64,000 nt of DNA from Rhodobiaceae bacterium UBA7804 (GTDB lineage: Bacteria; Pseudomonadota; Alphaproteobacteria; Parvibaculales; Parvibaculaceae). Position 1 is the first letter of the stretch. Every line of letters starts with the position of its first letter. Made by a program: the position numbers and the translations under genes. Under the pieces are notes generated by a model. That model did not search any database. It had not been told where the DNA came from and saw only the letters and a program-made list of their open reading frames with translations. The DNA is taken from NCBI GenBank assembly GCA_002480495.1, contig DLCG01000008.1, positions 552,749-616,748 on the forward strand, read 5' to 3'. Positions 41,269 to 48,861 of the stretch are shown one piece after another.

Positions 41269-41308
41269 ATTGCCGACCTCCTTAAAATTCAAAGGAGTGC
41301 CCGGCAAT
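41269..41308. other. Hairpin enclosing a Shine-Dalgarno-like AAGGAG
   Basis: ATTGCCG (41269-41275) pairs with CGGCAAT (41302-41308), and inside it CTCCTT (41278-41283) pairs with AAGGAG (41292-41297) around AAAATTCA. An ATG follows at 41307, but the frame it opens is antisense to the dihydroorotase gene and not protein-like. On the minus strand the structure lies just after the dihydroorotase stop (41326) and could be its transcript end. Confidence 0.4.
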
Positions 41309-41325
41309 GACGATGCTGTTTAGTC

Positions 41326-42663
41326 TCAGTGACGCGGCAGGGCCTCGACGAAGGCGATGGGCTCGCCCGTTGCCTTCGATGCAAGCTCGTCTTCCCACAT
41401 GGCGCGGTAGCCGCGCACGACGGTGCCGATGGGCCAGCCCTTCACCTTCATGCCGTTATAGGGCGTCCAGCCGCATTTCGAGGCGATCCACTTGTCCTCA
41501 ATCACACGCGTCGCGCTCATGTCGACAATGGTGAGGTCCGCGTCGTAGCCGACCGCGATGCGGCCCTTGCGCGACATGCCGAAGATGCGCTGCGGACCGG
41601 CGGAGGTGAGGTCCACGAAACGCTGCAGCGTGAGGCGGCCCTCATTCACATGGTTCAGCATGATGGGCACGAGCGTCTGCACGCCGGGCATGCCCGAGGG
41701 CGACTTCGGATAAGGCTGTTCCTTCTCTTCGGTCGTATGCGGCGCATGATCGGAGCCCAGCACATCGACAATGCCGGCGGCGATGCCTTCCCACAGGCCC
41801 GCACGATGCTCGTGACCGCGGATGGGCGGGTTCATCTGCGCATAGGTGCCGAGCGCCTCGTAGCATTCCGGCGCGGCGAGCGTCAGATGCTGCGGGGTCA
41901 CTTCCACCGTCGCGATGTCCTTGTGCTTCGCCAGAATGGGAATTTCGTCCGCCGTCGAGATATGAAGCACATGGATCCGCTTGCCCGCCTCGCGCGCAAG
42001 GCGGAGCAGGCGCGTGGTGCAGAGAACGGCGGCTTCCGCATCGCGCCAGACGGGATGCGTCTCGACATGGCCAAGCAGCGCGAGTTCGCGGCGCTCGCGC
42101 AGGCGGAATTCATCTTCCGAGTGGAAGGCCGCGCGGCGGTTGATCGCGCGCAGCACGCGGAGCACATCCTCGTCCTTCTCGACGAGAAGCGTGCCGGTGG
42201 AGGAGCCCATGAAGACCTTGATGCCGCAGCAGCCGGGCGTGCGCTCGATGTCGGCGAGGATGTCGACATTTTCCGTGGTCGCGCCGCCATAGAAGGCGAA
42301 GTCGCAATACATGCGGTGACGCGCACGGCCGACCTTGTCGGTGAGCGCGTCTGGCGTGGTCGTGGGCGGCTTGGTGTTCGGCATTTCGAAGACCGAGGTG
42401 ACGCCGCCAAGCGCGGCGGCGCGGCCGCCCGACTCGAGGTCTTCCTTGTGTTCGTTGCCGGGCTCGCGGAGATGGACCTGGCTGTCGACCACGCCGGGCA
42501 GGACATGAAGCCCCTTCACATCGACAATCTCGGCGGCATCGGCCTGCGAAAGATCGCCGATGGCGGCGATGCGGCCATCCTTTACCGCAATGTCGGCTTC
42601 ACCGATGCCGTCATGATTGACGATTGTGCCGCGGCGGAAGATGAGATCGTAGGTGACGCTCAC
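41326..42663 (-). CDS. Dihydroorotase-family amidohydrolase, Gln in place of first metal His
   Basis: A 445-residue cyclic amidohydrolase of the class I dihydroorotase/allantoinase type. Ligands in order: Gln62-x-His64 in VDSQVHLREPG (normally HxH), carboxylated Lys149 in GIKVFMGSS, His181 in FHSEDE, His234 in HVLHIST, Asp305 in GSDHAPH. Arg66 of the substrate site is present. The Gln is shared by a clade of alphaproteobacterial enzymes as I remember it, so it is probably genuine. Pyrimidine synthesis is likely but a hydantoinase-like role is open. GTG at 42663 is chosen because AGGAAGGA lies upstream; pyrB is not adjacent. Confidence 0.85.
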   Translation of the reverse strand: MSVTYDLIFRRGTIVNHDGIGEADIAVKDGRIAAIGDLSQADAAEIVDVKGLHVLPGVVDSQVHLREPGNEHKEDLESGGRAAALGGVTSVFEMPNTKPPTTTPDALTDKVGRARHRMYCDFAFYGGATTENVDILADIERTPGCCGIKVFMGSSTGTLLVEKDEDVLRVLRAINRRAAFHSEDEFRLRERRELALLGHVETHPVWRDAEAAVLCTTRLLRLAREAGKRIHVLHISTADEIPILAKHKDIATVEVTPQHLTLAAPECYEALGTYAQMNPPIRGHEHRAGLWEGIAAGIVDVLGSDHAPHTTEEKEQPYPKSPSGMPGVQTLVPIMLNHVNEGRLTLQRFVDLTSAGPQRIFGMSRKGRIAVGYDADLTIVDMSATRVIEDKWIASKCGWTPYNGMKVKGWPIGTVVRGYRAMWEDELASKATGEPIAFVEALPRH

Positions 42664-42762
42664 GGGGCTTATCCTTCCTGACTGGTTTCGCCACAATGCG
42701 CAGTAGCACTAAACGGGGCGTTACAGAAATCATAGAGACGCTGGCCGAAGACATTTCGCCCC

Positions 42763-43349
42763 TCATTTTCTATTCCCGAGTGAGGCAACACCTCTCAACA
42801 GTACCCGGCCGAGATAAGGAGCGCTCGCAATGAGCATGAACGAGGCAGCATGGAAGATCGGCACTTCCAGCTCTGTTTTTAGCTGATTGCAATTCACGTT
42901 GTAGAAGCACATCCACTCCCAAGAATGAAGGGCGTAGCCAACGAGAAACATGTAGAAAAAACGAATCCGTACAAATTGCCTACGCGATACCGATTCAACC
43001 TTCCGGGATCGTTCAGGAAACTTGTCTCCGTCATCATGACGAAAACCACAGCAGCGAGGACTTCCAAAAACGAGATCATCAATACGCTCGTTTGATGATC
43101 CACATGATGCAGTATCAGGATGCTTCTTTCGGCATCCGGCTCGGAACCCACCACCCGATAGGCTTCCGAGAACAGATTTTTCGACAGATAGTCGTCAATC
43201 TGGAAGACATTGAAATCGAACGTGAACCCCCAAAGGACGAAAAGCGCAAACACACCGCTGCCCACCGCGAAAGACCAGTTTGCCCATCTGGTCTCATGAA
43301 CCGCGATATCGGTTTCATTCATGGCCGTTCCAACAAGTTTGCCGACCAT
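42763..43349 (-). pseudogene. Membrane protein gene interrupted by a frameshift in a homopolymer
   Basis: Two overlapping frames together encode about 198 residues with four hydrophobic segments. The first frame (43349 to 42894) holds WSFAVGSGVFALFVLWGF and VLMISFLEVLAAVVFVMM, then changes to unlike sequence after GNLYGFVF. The second frame (42951 to 42763) continues with MFLVGYALHSWEWMCFYN and ASFMLIASAPYLGRVLL. The break coincides with a run of six A (42956-42961, T on the coding strand); one extra base would join the frames as FVFFYMFLVGY. G+C is visibly lower than for neighbours, so it may be acquired. Function unknown. Confidence 0.65.
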
Positions 43350-43380
43350 TGCCTTGTCGGCAACCGCCCCAAATCAGTGC

Positions 43381-44352
43381 CTACGGGCCATTCTGGCCAT
43401 TCGCGGCCGTTTTCGCCAGCAGGGCGATGGCCGCTTGCTCGACAGTCGCGACGTCGAGGTCTTCCATGTGATTGCGGCTGACATGCCAGGTGACCTCGCC
43501 GCCCTCCTCCGCCTTGATCTCCTCATGCGAACGGGGGACGCGGACGGTGACGGCTTTCGGACCCCAGGGCGCGTAGATCGCATCGGCCGTGGGCCCGAAG
43601 AGACCAATGGTGGGTGCGCCGGCGGCGGCGGCAAGGTGCATCAGGCCGGAATCATTGCCGACATAAAGACGGACGCGGGAGAAACAGGCGCCGACTTCGT
43701 CGATCCCGGCGCCGACGAGATCGATCCGGCGCTCGGGCGGGACCGCCTCGAGGACAGGACGGCAGGCCTCGTCCTCGCCGGGGCCGCCGGTGACGAGGAG
43801 ATGGGCGCCTTCCATTGGCCCACCGGGGCCGAGAAGGCGGCGGGCGAGCTCGGCGAAGCGCTCCACCGGCCACATCTTGCCGGGCCATGCAGCGGTCGGC
43901 CCCATCGCAAGGACCTGCATCCCGTCGGGGATGGTCTGCCTGGCCTTTGCGAGCATTTCCTCGCCCGGCCAGAGACGCGGCGAGGGCGCGGGATCGAGAC
44001 CGACTGTGCGCGCATTGTGCTCGACGCGGTGGAGCGTGTGTTCCGGCTTCAAAATCCGGCGGTCGAAAGTCCAGAGGAGCCAGGCCGTGGCGGAGCCGCG
44101 CAGATCGATCACGATGTCGAAGCGGCGGAACATGGTGGCCTTCAGGAGCTTGCGCCAATGGCCGATGCGCTTTTCCTTGCGCATCTCGATGATGCGGGTG
44201 ACGCGCGGCGCGTGAGCGAAGACGGGAACGGCAAGCGGCCCGCAGGCGACCCAGAACTCTGCTTCCGGGTAGCGCTCCATCAAACCGCCGAGGACGCCCG
44301 TCGAGAGGACGGCGTCGCCGATGCGGTTGGAGGCAATGAAGAGAATTCGCAT
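43381..44352 (-). CDS. Glycosyltransferase family 9 protein (heptosyltransferase-like)
   Basis: A 323-residue GT-B glycosyltransferase. It starts MRILFIASNRIGDAVLSTGVLGGL as in LPS heptosyltransferases, continues with DIVIDLRGSATAWLLW, and has the nucleotide-sugar site in YVGNDSGLMHLAAAAGAPTIGLFGPT near residue 235. VPERRI-type segments are also present. It likely adds a heptose or similar sugar to lipopolysaccharide core at the cytoplasmic face of the inner membrane. It is divergent from ygfZ and does not neighbour other LPS genes. Confidence 0.88.
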   Translation of the reverse strand: MRILFIASNRIGDAVLSTGVLGGLMERYPEAEFWVACGPLAVPVFAHAPRVTRIIEMRKEKRIGHWRKLLKATMFRRFDIVIDLRGSATAWLLWTFDRRILKPEHTLHRVEHNARTVGLDPAPSPRLWPGEEMLAKARQTIPDGMQVLAMGPTAAWPGKMWPVERFAELARRLLGPGGPMEGAHLLVTGGPGEDEACRPVLEAVPPERRIDLVGAGIDEVGACFSRVRLYVGNDSGLMHLAAAAGAPTIGLFGPTADAIYAPWGPKAVTVRVPRSHEEIKAEEGGEVTWHVSRNHMEDLDVATVEQAAIALLAKTAANGQNGP

Positions 44353-44373
44353 TCAGGATTCGCGAGGCGCATG

Positions 44374-44409
44374 AAACCGGCGGGGCCGCAAAAGCGCCCC
44401 TGCCGGTTT
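44374..44409. other. Strong hairpin in a divergent intergenic region
   Basis: AAACCGGC (44374-44381) pairs with GCCGGTTT (44402-44409) and GGGGC with GCCCC inside, around CGCAAAAG; only one base of bulge is needed. It lies between the divergent GT9 and ygfZ starts, so it cannot be the terminator of either gene. It may be a leader structure, a cruciform or a remnant repeat. Confidence 0.45.
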
Positions 44410-44504
44410 ATAGGAGGCCGGGAAGCATGTGCCAAGCTGGTGCTCTTGCGGAAGGGCGGTATGACGCCTAAATCTGGAAGCCGGAACGAAACGAGGCACA
44501 AGAA

Positions 44505-45407
44505 ATGGCGGGCAGGTTCGCTTCTGTCTTGAGCGGGCGCGGGGTTATTCGGGTCTCGGGCGAGGAAGCGCGCAGCTTCCTGCAGAATCTCGTCACCAAT
44601 AATGTGGAGAAGGCGAAAGGCGCGCAGGCCGTCTATTCCGCCCTTCTGACACCGCAGGGCAAATTCCTGTTCGATTTCTTCATCTCGGAAGATCCGGCCG
44701 CGCCCGGCGCGCTGCTGCTCGATTGCGACGGCGCGCGGGCGGGCGATCTCGTCAAGCGGCTCTCCATGTACAAGCTCCGGGCGAAGGTCGATATCGAGGA
44801 CAAGAGCGGCGAGTTCGCCGTGATCGCCTTCTGGAACGGCGACGGGAGCCCGATGCCCGAAGGCCCCGGCCTCCCCGACCCCCGCCACGCGGCGATGGGA
44901 CGGCGGGCGATCCTTCCGAAAGACGGTGTCGAGGCGGCCATCACGGCGGCTGGCGCGGAGCAGGCGCCCGAGACCGCATGGCACAGCCACCGAATCGGGC
45001 TTGGGATCGGCGATGCGGCGCAAGATTTCGAACCGGACCGGACCTTTCCCCTGGAGGTCAATTTCGACGAACTTAACGGAATCGATTTCCACAAGGGCTG
45101 CTATATCGGACAGGAAGTGACGTCGCGCACCAAGCGGCGCGGCAGCGTGCGAAAGCGGCTGCTGCCGGTCCACGTGGAAGGCGAGATGCCGAAGCGCGGT
45201 ACGCCGGTCAAGGGCGGCGCACGGGAAGTCGGCACGATCTTCTCGACCGATGCCGAGACGGAGCGCGCGCTGGCGCTGATCCGGCTGGACCTCATAAAGG
45301 GCTCAGTGCTCGAAGCGGAAACGGCGGAAATCCGGCCGGAAATTCCCGAATGGCTGCCGGTCGAGATGGCGGAGGGGGCCGGGAATGGCGACGCCGAAGA
45401 CGAGTGA
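44505..45407 (+). CDS. ygfZ: YgfZ/GcvT-domain folate-binding protein (iron-sulfur assembly)
   Basis: A 300-residue GcvT-fold protein. The family-diagnostic KGCYIGQEVTSRTKRRGSVRKRLLPV is at residues about 195-220, with the conserved Cys. The N-terminus FASVLSGRGVIRVSGEEARSFLQNLVTNNVEK is typical. YgfZ uses tetrahydrofolate and supports maturation or repair of some Fe-S enzymes. Its 3' end overlaps tag by 23 bases in another frame, so the two are translationally coupled. Confidence 0.92.
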   Translation: MAGRFASVLSGRGVIRVSGEEARSFLQNLVTNNVEKAKGAQAVYSALLTPQGKFLFDFFISEDPAAPGALLLDCDGARAGDLVKRLSMYKLRAKVDIEDKSGEFAVIAFWNGDGSPMPEGPGLPDPRHAAMGRRAILPKDGVEAAITAAGAEQAPETAWHSHRIGLGIGDAAQDFEPDRTFPLEVNFDELNGIDFHKGCYIGQEVTSRTKRRGSVRKRLLPVHVEGEMPKRGTPVKGGAREVGTIFSTDAETERALALIRLDLIKGSVLEAETAEIRPEIPEWLPVEMAEGAGNGDAEDE

Positions 45408-45993
45408 CGCGGGGCGCTGCCCCTGGCCGGGCGAGGACCCGCTCTATGTCGCCTATCACGACGAGGAATGGGGCGTGCCGGAATATGACGACCGGGCGCT
45501 CTTCGAAAAACTCATCCTCGACGGATTTCAGGCCGGGCTTTCCTGGATCACCATTCTGCGCAAACGCGAGAGCTTCCGCGAGGCCTTCGACGGCTTCGAG
45601 CCGGAAACGATCGCGCGCTACCGGCCCGCAAAGGTCGAGAAACTGCTGAAAAATCCCGGGATCATCCGCCATCGCGGCAAGATCGAAGCGACGATCGGCA
45701 ATGCGCAGGCTTATCTTGCGATGATGGAGAAAGGCGAAGGCTTTTCGGATTTCCTGTGGGGCTTCACGGACGGCGTGCCGATCCAGAACAAGTGGAAGAG
45801 CATCAAACAGGTGCCCGCCGAGACGCCGATGAGCGTTTCGATGTCGAAGGAATTGAAGAAGCGCGGCTTCAAATTCTGCGGACCGACGATCGTCTATGCC
45901 TTCGCGCAGGCGGTCGGCATCGTCAACGATCATCTCGTGACCTGTCCGCGCCACAAGACCTGCTCCGTATTGGCGCGAAATCAAAACCGATAA
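45385..45993 (+). CDS. tag: DNA-3-methyladenine glycosylase I
   Basis: A 202-residue base-excision repair enzyme that removes 3-methyladenine. Family marks are CPWPGEDPLYVAYHDEEWGVPEYDDRALFEKLILDGFQAGLSW with the zinc-binding Cys and His near the N-terminus, KFCGPTIVYAFAQAVGIVNDH, and the C-terminal HLVTCPRHKTC that contributes the remaining zinc ligands. Its start overlaps the ygfZ 3' end by 23 bases. Confidence 0.95.
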   Translation: MATPKTSDAGRCPWPGEDPLYVAYHDEEWGVPEYDDRALFEKLILDGFQAGLSWITILRKRESFREAFDGFEPETIARYRPAKVEKLLKNPGIIRHRGKIEATIGNAQAYLAMMEKGEGFSDFLWGFTDGVPIQNKWKSIKQVPAETPMSVSMSKELKKRGFKFCGPTIVYAFAQAVGIVNDHLVTCPRHKTCSVLARNQNR

Positions 45994-46115
45994 TTAAGCA
46001 GCGTTATGCGTTGCTCCGCACGTGCGATCAATGTTCCGCCACATTGTCGGCACATGCGGGCCACGTTACGCCCTTATCGTTGCTTCCGTTCCAGCCAGCG
46101 GAGGGGATTCAAGAA

Positions 46116-46781
46116 ATGTTCAAGCGCCCCAAGGGTGTTTCCGATACCGACCCATCGCCGTCGCCGGGTTCTTCCGGCACGCAGTCCGCGAGCGTCGATC
46201 CAAAACAGACGCCGCCCGATGTGAACCCGGAAGATCGCGATGCCGACAGCAGCGCGCGCTCCATCACTCCATCATATCAAGCAAGGAAGCCGACCGTGCG
46301 CACTCTTCAATCGACCGCCAGTTCCTCCACCTCTTCGACGCCGACGGCGGCGAACCTGCATGTGGGCCGCGGACTGAAGCTCGAAGGCAAGATCCAGTCG
46401 TGTGACTCGCTTGTCATCGAAGGCGACGTTCAGGCGACGATCGAAAGCGGTACGCTGACGATTTCCGAAACCGGCGACGTGCGCGGCGATGCAACCGTCG
46501 ATGCGGCGGAAATCAACGGCAAGTTCGACGGCACGCTCACCGTTCGCAAATGCCTCACGATCAATTCGTCCGGCCGCGTTACGGGCACCGTCCAGTATGG
46601 CGAGCTGAAGGTCGAACAAGGCGGCCAGGTGAGCGGCGAAATCCGCGCCGGGTCGGATTCCGGCGAAGAAGGCACCGAAAAGCCGCGCCTCGCTTCGTCC
46701 AATGCGAAGGACGAAAGCAAGAAGAGCGACGACAGCTCCCCGAGCGGCAACAGCTCGAGCCGCACGGCCTCGATGATCTAG
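46116..46781 (+). CDS. Bactofilin (polymer-forming cytoskeletal protein)
   Basis: A 221-residue protein. The central domain (about residues 84-175) is a right-handed beta-helix of the bactofilin type, seen as regularly spaced turns: VGRGLKLEGKIQSCDSLVIEGDVQ, GTLTISETGDVRGDATVDAAEING, and GRVTGTVQYGELKVEQGGQVSGEI. The flanks are low-complexity: an N-terminal Ser/Pro-rich and a C-terminal Ser/Lys-rich tail. Bactofilins polymerise at the inner membrane and organise cell shape or stalk enzymes. The ATG at 46116 follows GGAGGGG; no partner peptidase gene lies directly beside it. Confidence 0.9.
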   Translation: MFKRPKGVSDTDPSPSPGSSGTQSASVDPKQTPPDVNPEDRDADSSARSITPSYQARKPTVRTLQSTASSSTSSTPTAANLHVGRGLKLEGKIQSCDSLVIEGDVQATIESGTLTISETGDVRGDATVDAAEINGKFDGTLTVRKCLTINSSGRVTGTVQYGELKVEQGGQVSGEIRAGSDSGEEGTEKPRLASSNAKDESKKSDDSSPSGNSSSRTASMI

Positions 46782-46790
46782 GAGCCCCTT

Positions 46791-47477
46791 TCAGGGGACG
46801 AGCCACTCTCCCTGTGCCGCATCCGCCGAAAAGCGGATGCGCGCGCGGCGGTGACCTGTGCGGCTCAATACGAGAATATCGGCTTCCGCGAAGACGAATT
46901 CGAGGAGCGCGAAATTCGCGCGTCCTTCCTCGATCCGCTCCAGGGGCGGAATGATGCCCTCCACATCCAACGGCAGGCCCGAGACCGGCTCCGGGGACGG
47001 CGTAGCAGGCGGCGCGGTGACGAGATAGGCGCGCCGGCTGGACAATGCTGCGCCGGACCATGCCGCATCCGCCGCCGCACCCCGCCGGTGAACCGCGGCG
47101 CGGCCCGAAAGGCGAAGCTGGATATCCGGGACCGGATCGTAGAAGAGCATGGCGGCGCGCGGCTCGGCTGCGATTTCAGCCGCCTTGGGGGAGCGGGCAT
47201 CGGTGAAGATGTCGAGGCGGCGCTCCGCAGGATCGAAGCCTCTCAGAAAAACCGTGCGAAGCGTGGGCGCGCCCTCCGCCGAAATCGTCGAAAGCGCCGG
47301 TTTACGCAGGGGCGAGGCGGCATTCATGGCGCCTTCACGCAGCATGGCAAGGGCAAGCGCCGCCATGTCGGCAAGCCCGAGCTTCCTCAAGGCCTCACCC
47401 TCCAAAGGCGCCTCCGGCAGCGGCGGCAGGGCCTGCGGCATTTCCATTCCCGACATAAGGTTTTCTCTCGCCTCCAT
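46791..47477 (-). CDS. Pyridoxamine 5'-phosphate oxidase-like FMN-binding split-barrel protein
   Basis: A 228-residue protein of the PNPOx-like family (Alr4036 type). It contains ISAEGAPTLRTVFLRGFDPAERRLDIFTDARSPKAAEIAAEPRAAMLFYDP, which is the FMN-binding split barrel, and ends RTGHRRARIRFSADAAQGEWLVP. It is not the biosynthetic pdxH, which is at 5708-6334. Function unknown. The ATG at 47456 (giving 221 residues) is an equally reasonable start. The stop lies next to a small hairpin shared with the convergent bactofilin gene. Confidence 0.8.
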   Translation of the reverse strand: MEARENLMSGMEMPQALPPLPEAPLEGEALRKLGLADMAALALAMLREGAMNAASPLRKPALSTISAEGAPTLRTVFLRGFDPAERRLDIFTDARSPKAAEIAAEPRAAMLFYDPVPDIQLRLSGRAAVHRRGAAADAAWSGAALSSRRAYLVTAPPATPSPEPVSGLPLDVEGIIPPLERIEEGRANFALLEFVFAEADILVLSRTGHRRARIRFSADAAQGEWLVP

Positions 47478-47535
47478 TCACCGGCATTCCGCCCTTCGGC
47501 AGTAGCATCGGCCGAAGGGCTGTTCTATTTTATCT

Positions 47536-47557
47536 ATGCGGCCCGGGGGAGCCGCAT
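47536..47557. other. Hairpin in the leader of the FabH-like gene
   Basis: ATGCGGC (47536-47542) and GCCGCAT (47551-47557) form a perfect 7-bp stem around CCGGGGGA. ACCCC (47588-47592) and GGGGT (47600-47604) form a second, weaker one. Neither is followed by a T-tract. They lie between the PNPOx-like start and the FabH-like GTG, so they may be 5' untranslated structure. Confidence 0.4.
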
Positions 47558-47638
47558 CGCGCATCCGGGAAACCCCAGACAAAAGAAACCCCATATTCCG
47601 GGGTGCGCGCCGGCAGCAAGATCAGAGTCAGGTGAACA

Positions 47639-48763
47639 GTGACCAAAGTCGTCATCAGCGGGACGGGCGTTTTCACGCCGCCCTATTCGATCAGCAACGA
47701 GGAACTCGTCGATACCTTCAACGCCTATGTGCGCAAGTACAATGAGGAAAACGCCGCCGCGATCGAGCGCGGCGAGATGGAGCCGCTCCAGGAATCGAGC
47801 GTCGAGTTCATCGTCAAGGCGTCCGGTATCGAATCCCGCTACGTGATGAACAAGTCGGGCATTGTCGATCCCGACATCATGGCGCCACGGCTGCGCCAGC
47901 GCTCGAACGACGAACCCTCCATCCTCGCCGAAATGGCGGTGGATGCAGCGAAGAAGGCCATGGCGCGCGCGAACAAGACGCCGGCCGATATCGACGCCGT
48001 TCTCGTCGCCTGTTCGAACCTCGAACGTCCCTACCCCGCCATCGCCGTCGAAGTGCAGGACCTGCTCGGCATAGAAGGCTTCGGCTTCGACATGAACGTC
48101 GCCTGCTCGTCGGCCACCTTCGGCATCCAGACGGCCTACGACATGCTGCGCTCGGGCTCGGTCGATTGCGTGCTGATCGTCGATCCGGAAATCTGCTCGG
48201 GTCACCTCAACTTCCGCGACCGCGACAGCCACTTCATCTTCGGCGACGTCTGCACCGCGATCATTCTCGAACGCGAGGAGACCTGCACCGCGAAAGGCGC
48301 ATGGGAAATTCTCGGCACGCGTCTCATCACGAAATTCTCGAACAACATCCGCAACAATTTCGGCTTCCTCAATCGCGCGACGCCGGAAGGCATCGGCGCG
48401 AAGGACAAGCTCTTCGTGCAGGAGGGGCGCAAGGTCTTCAAGGAAGTGGTGCCGATGGTCTCGCAGCTCATTCTCGACCACATGGCCGATGAGGGGCTCG
48501 ACCCGAAGGACCTGAAGCGCATGTGGCTGCATCAGGCCAACAAGAACATGAACGACTTCATCGGGCGCAAGGTGCTCGGACGCGAGCCGGAACCGGGCGA
48601 GCAGCCGAATATCCTTCAGGAATACGCGAATACGAGTTCGGCAGGCTCCATCATCGCCTTCAGCCAGTACAGCGAAGACCTGAAGGAAGGCGATCTCGGC
48701 CTCATCTGCAGCTTCGGCGCAGGCTATTCGGCCGGTAACGTGCTGGTGAGAAAGCGCGCCTGA
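47639..48763 (+). CDS. Beta-ketoacyl-ACP synthase III family protein, GTG start
   Basis: A 374-residue thiolase-fold condensing enzyme. The catalytic triad reads Cys156 in DMNVACSSATFG, His298 in RMWLHQANK and Asn331 in YANTSSAGS. It is longer than FabH and has an insertion near the N-terminus (NEENAAAIERGEMEPLQESSVEF), as in 3-oxoacyl-ACP synthase III variants annotated beside the primary FabH. It probably condenses acyl-CoA or acyl-ACP with malonyl-ACP. The GTG at 47639 is supported by CAGGTGA five bases upstream. It is a stand-alone gene; no fab operon is adjacent. Confidence 0.87.
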   Translation: MTKVVISGTGVFTPPYSISNEELVDTFNAYVRKYNEENAAAIERGEMEPLQESSVEFIVKASGIESRYVMNKSGIVDPDIMAPRLRQRSNDEPSILAEMAVDAAKKAMARANKTPADIDAVLVACSNLERPYPAIAVEVQDLLGIEGFGFDMNVACSSATFGIQTAYDMLRSGSVDCVLIVDPEICSGHLNFRDRDSHFIFGDVCTAIILEREETCTAKGAWEILGTRLITKFSNNIRNNFGFLNRATPEGIGAKDKLFVQEGRKVFKEVVPMVSQLILDHMADEGLDPKDLKRMWLHQANKNMNDFIGRKVLGREPEPGEQPNILQEYANTSSAGSIIAFSQYSEDLKEGDLGLICSFGAGYSAGNVLVRKRA

Positions 48764-48764
48764 T

Positions 48765-48795
48765 CCCGCGCTTTCGCGCGGGTTGAAGACCCGCG
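48765..48795 (+). other. Two mutually exclusive hairpins after the FabH-like gene
   Basis: CCCGCGC (48765-48771) can pair with GCGCGGG (48776-48782) around TTTC. Alternatively CGCGGGT (48777-48783) can pair with ACCCGCG (48789-48795) around TGAAG. The two structures share 48777-48782, so only one can form. No T-tract follows. This is the gap between the FabH-like stop and the CaCA exchanger. Confidence 0.45.
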
Positions 48796-48861
48796 TGAGG
48801 CAGCTAGCTTTCTTCCTGTATCCATGCCGCGCGCAATGCGGCGGAACGGAAGGGAGAGAGC

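Noticed and set aside
41307..41534. A frame opened by ATG nine bases after AAGGAG, downstream of usg.
   Set aside because: The predicted product is Arg/Ser-rich and antisense to the dihydroorotase gene; the AAGGAG is part of a hairpin.
46785..46797. CCCCT-TTC-AGGGG hairpin between bactofilin and PNPOx-like gene as a terminator.
   Set aside because: Five base pairs with no T-tract on either strand; too weak to list as a terminator.
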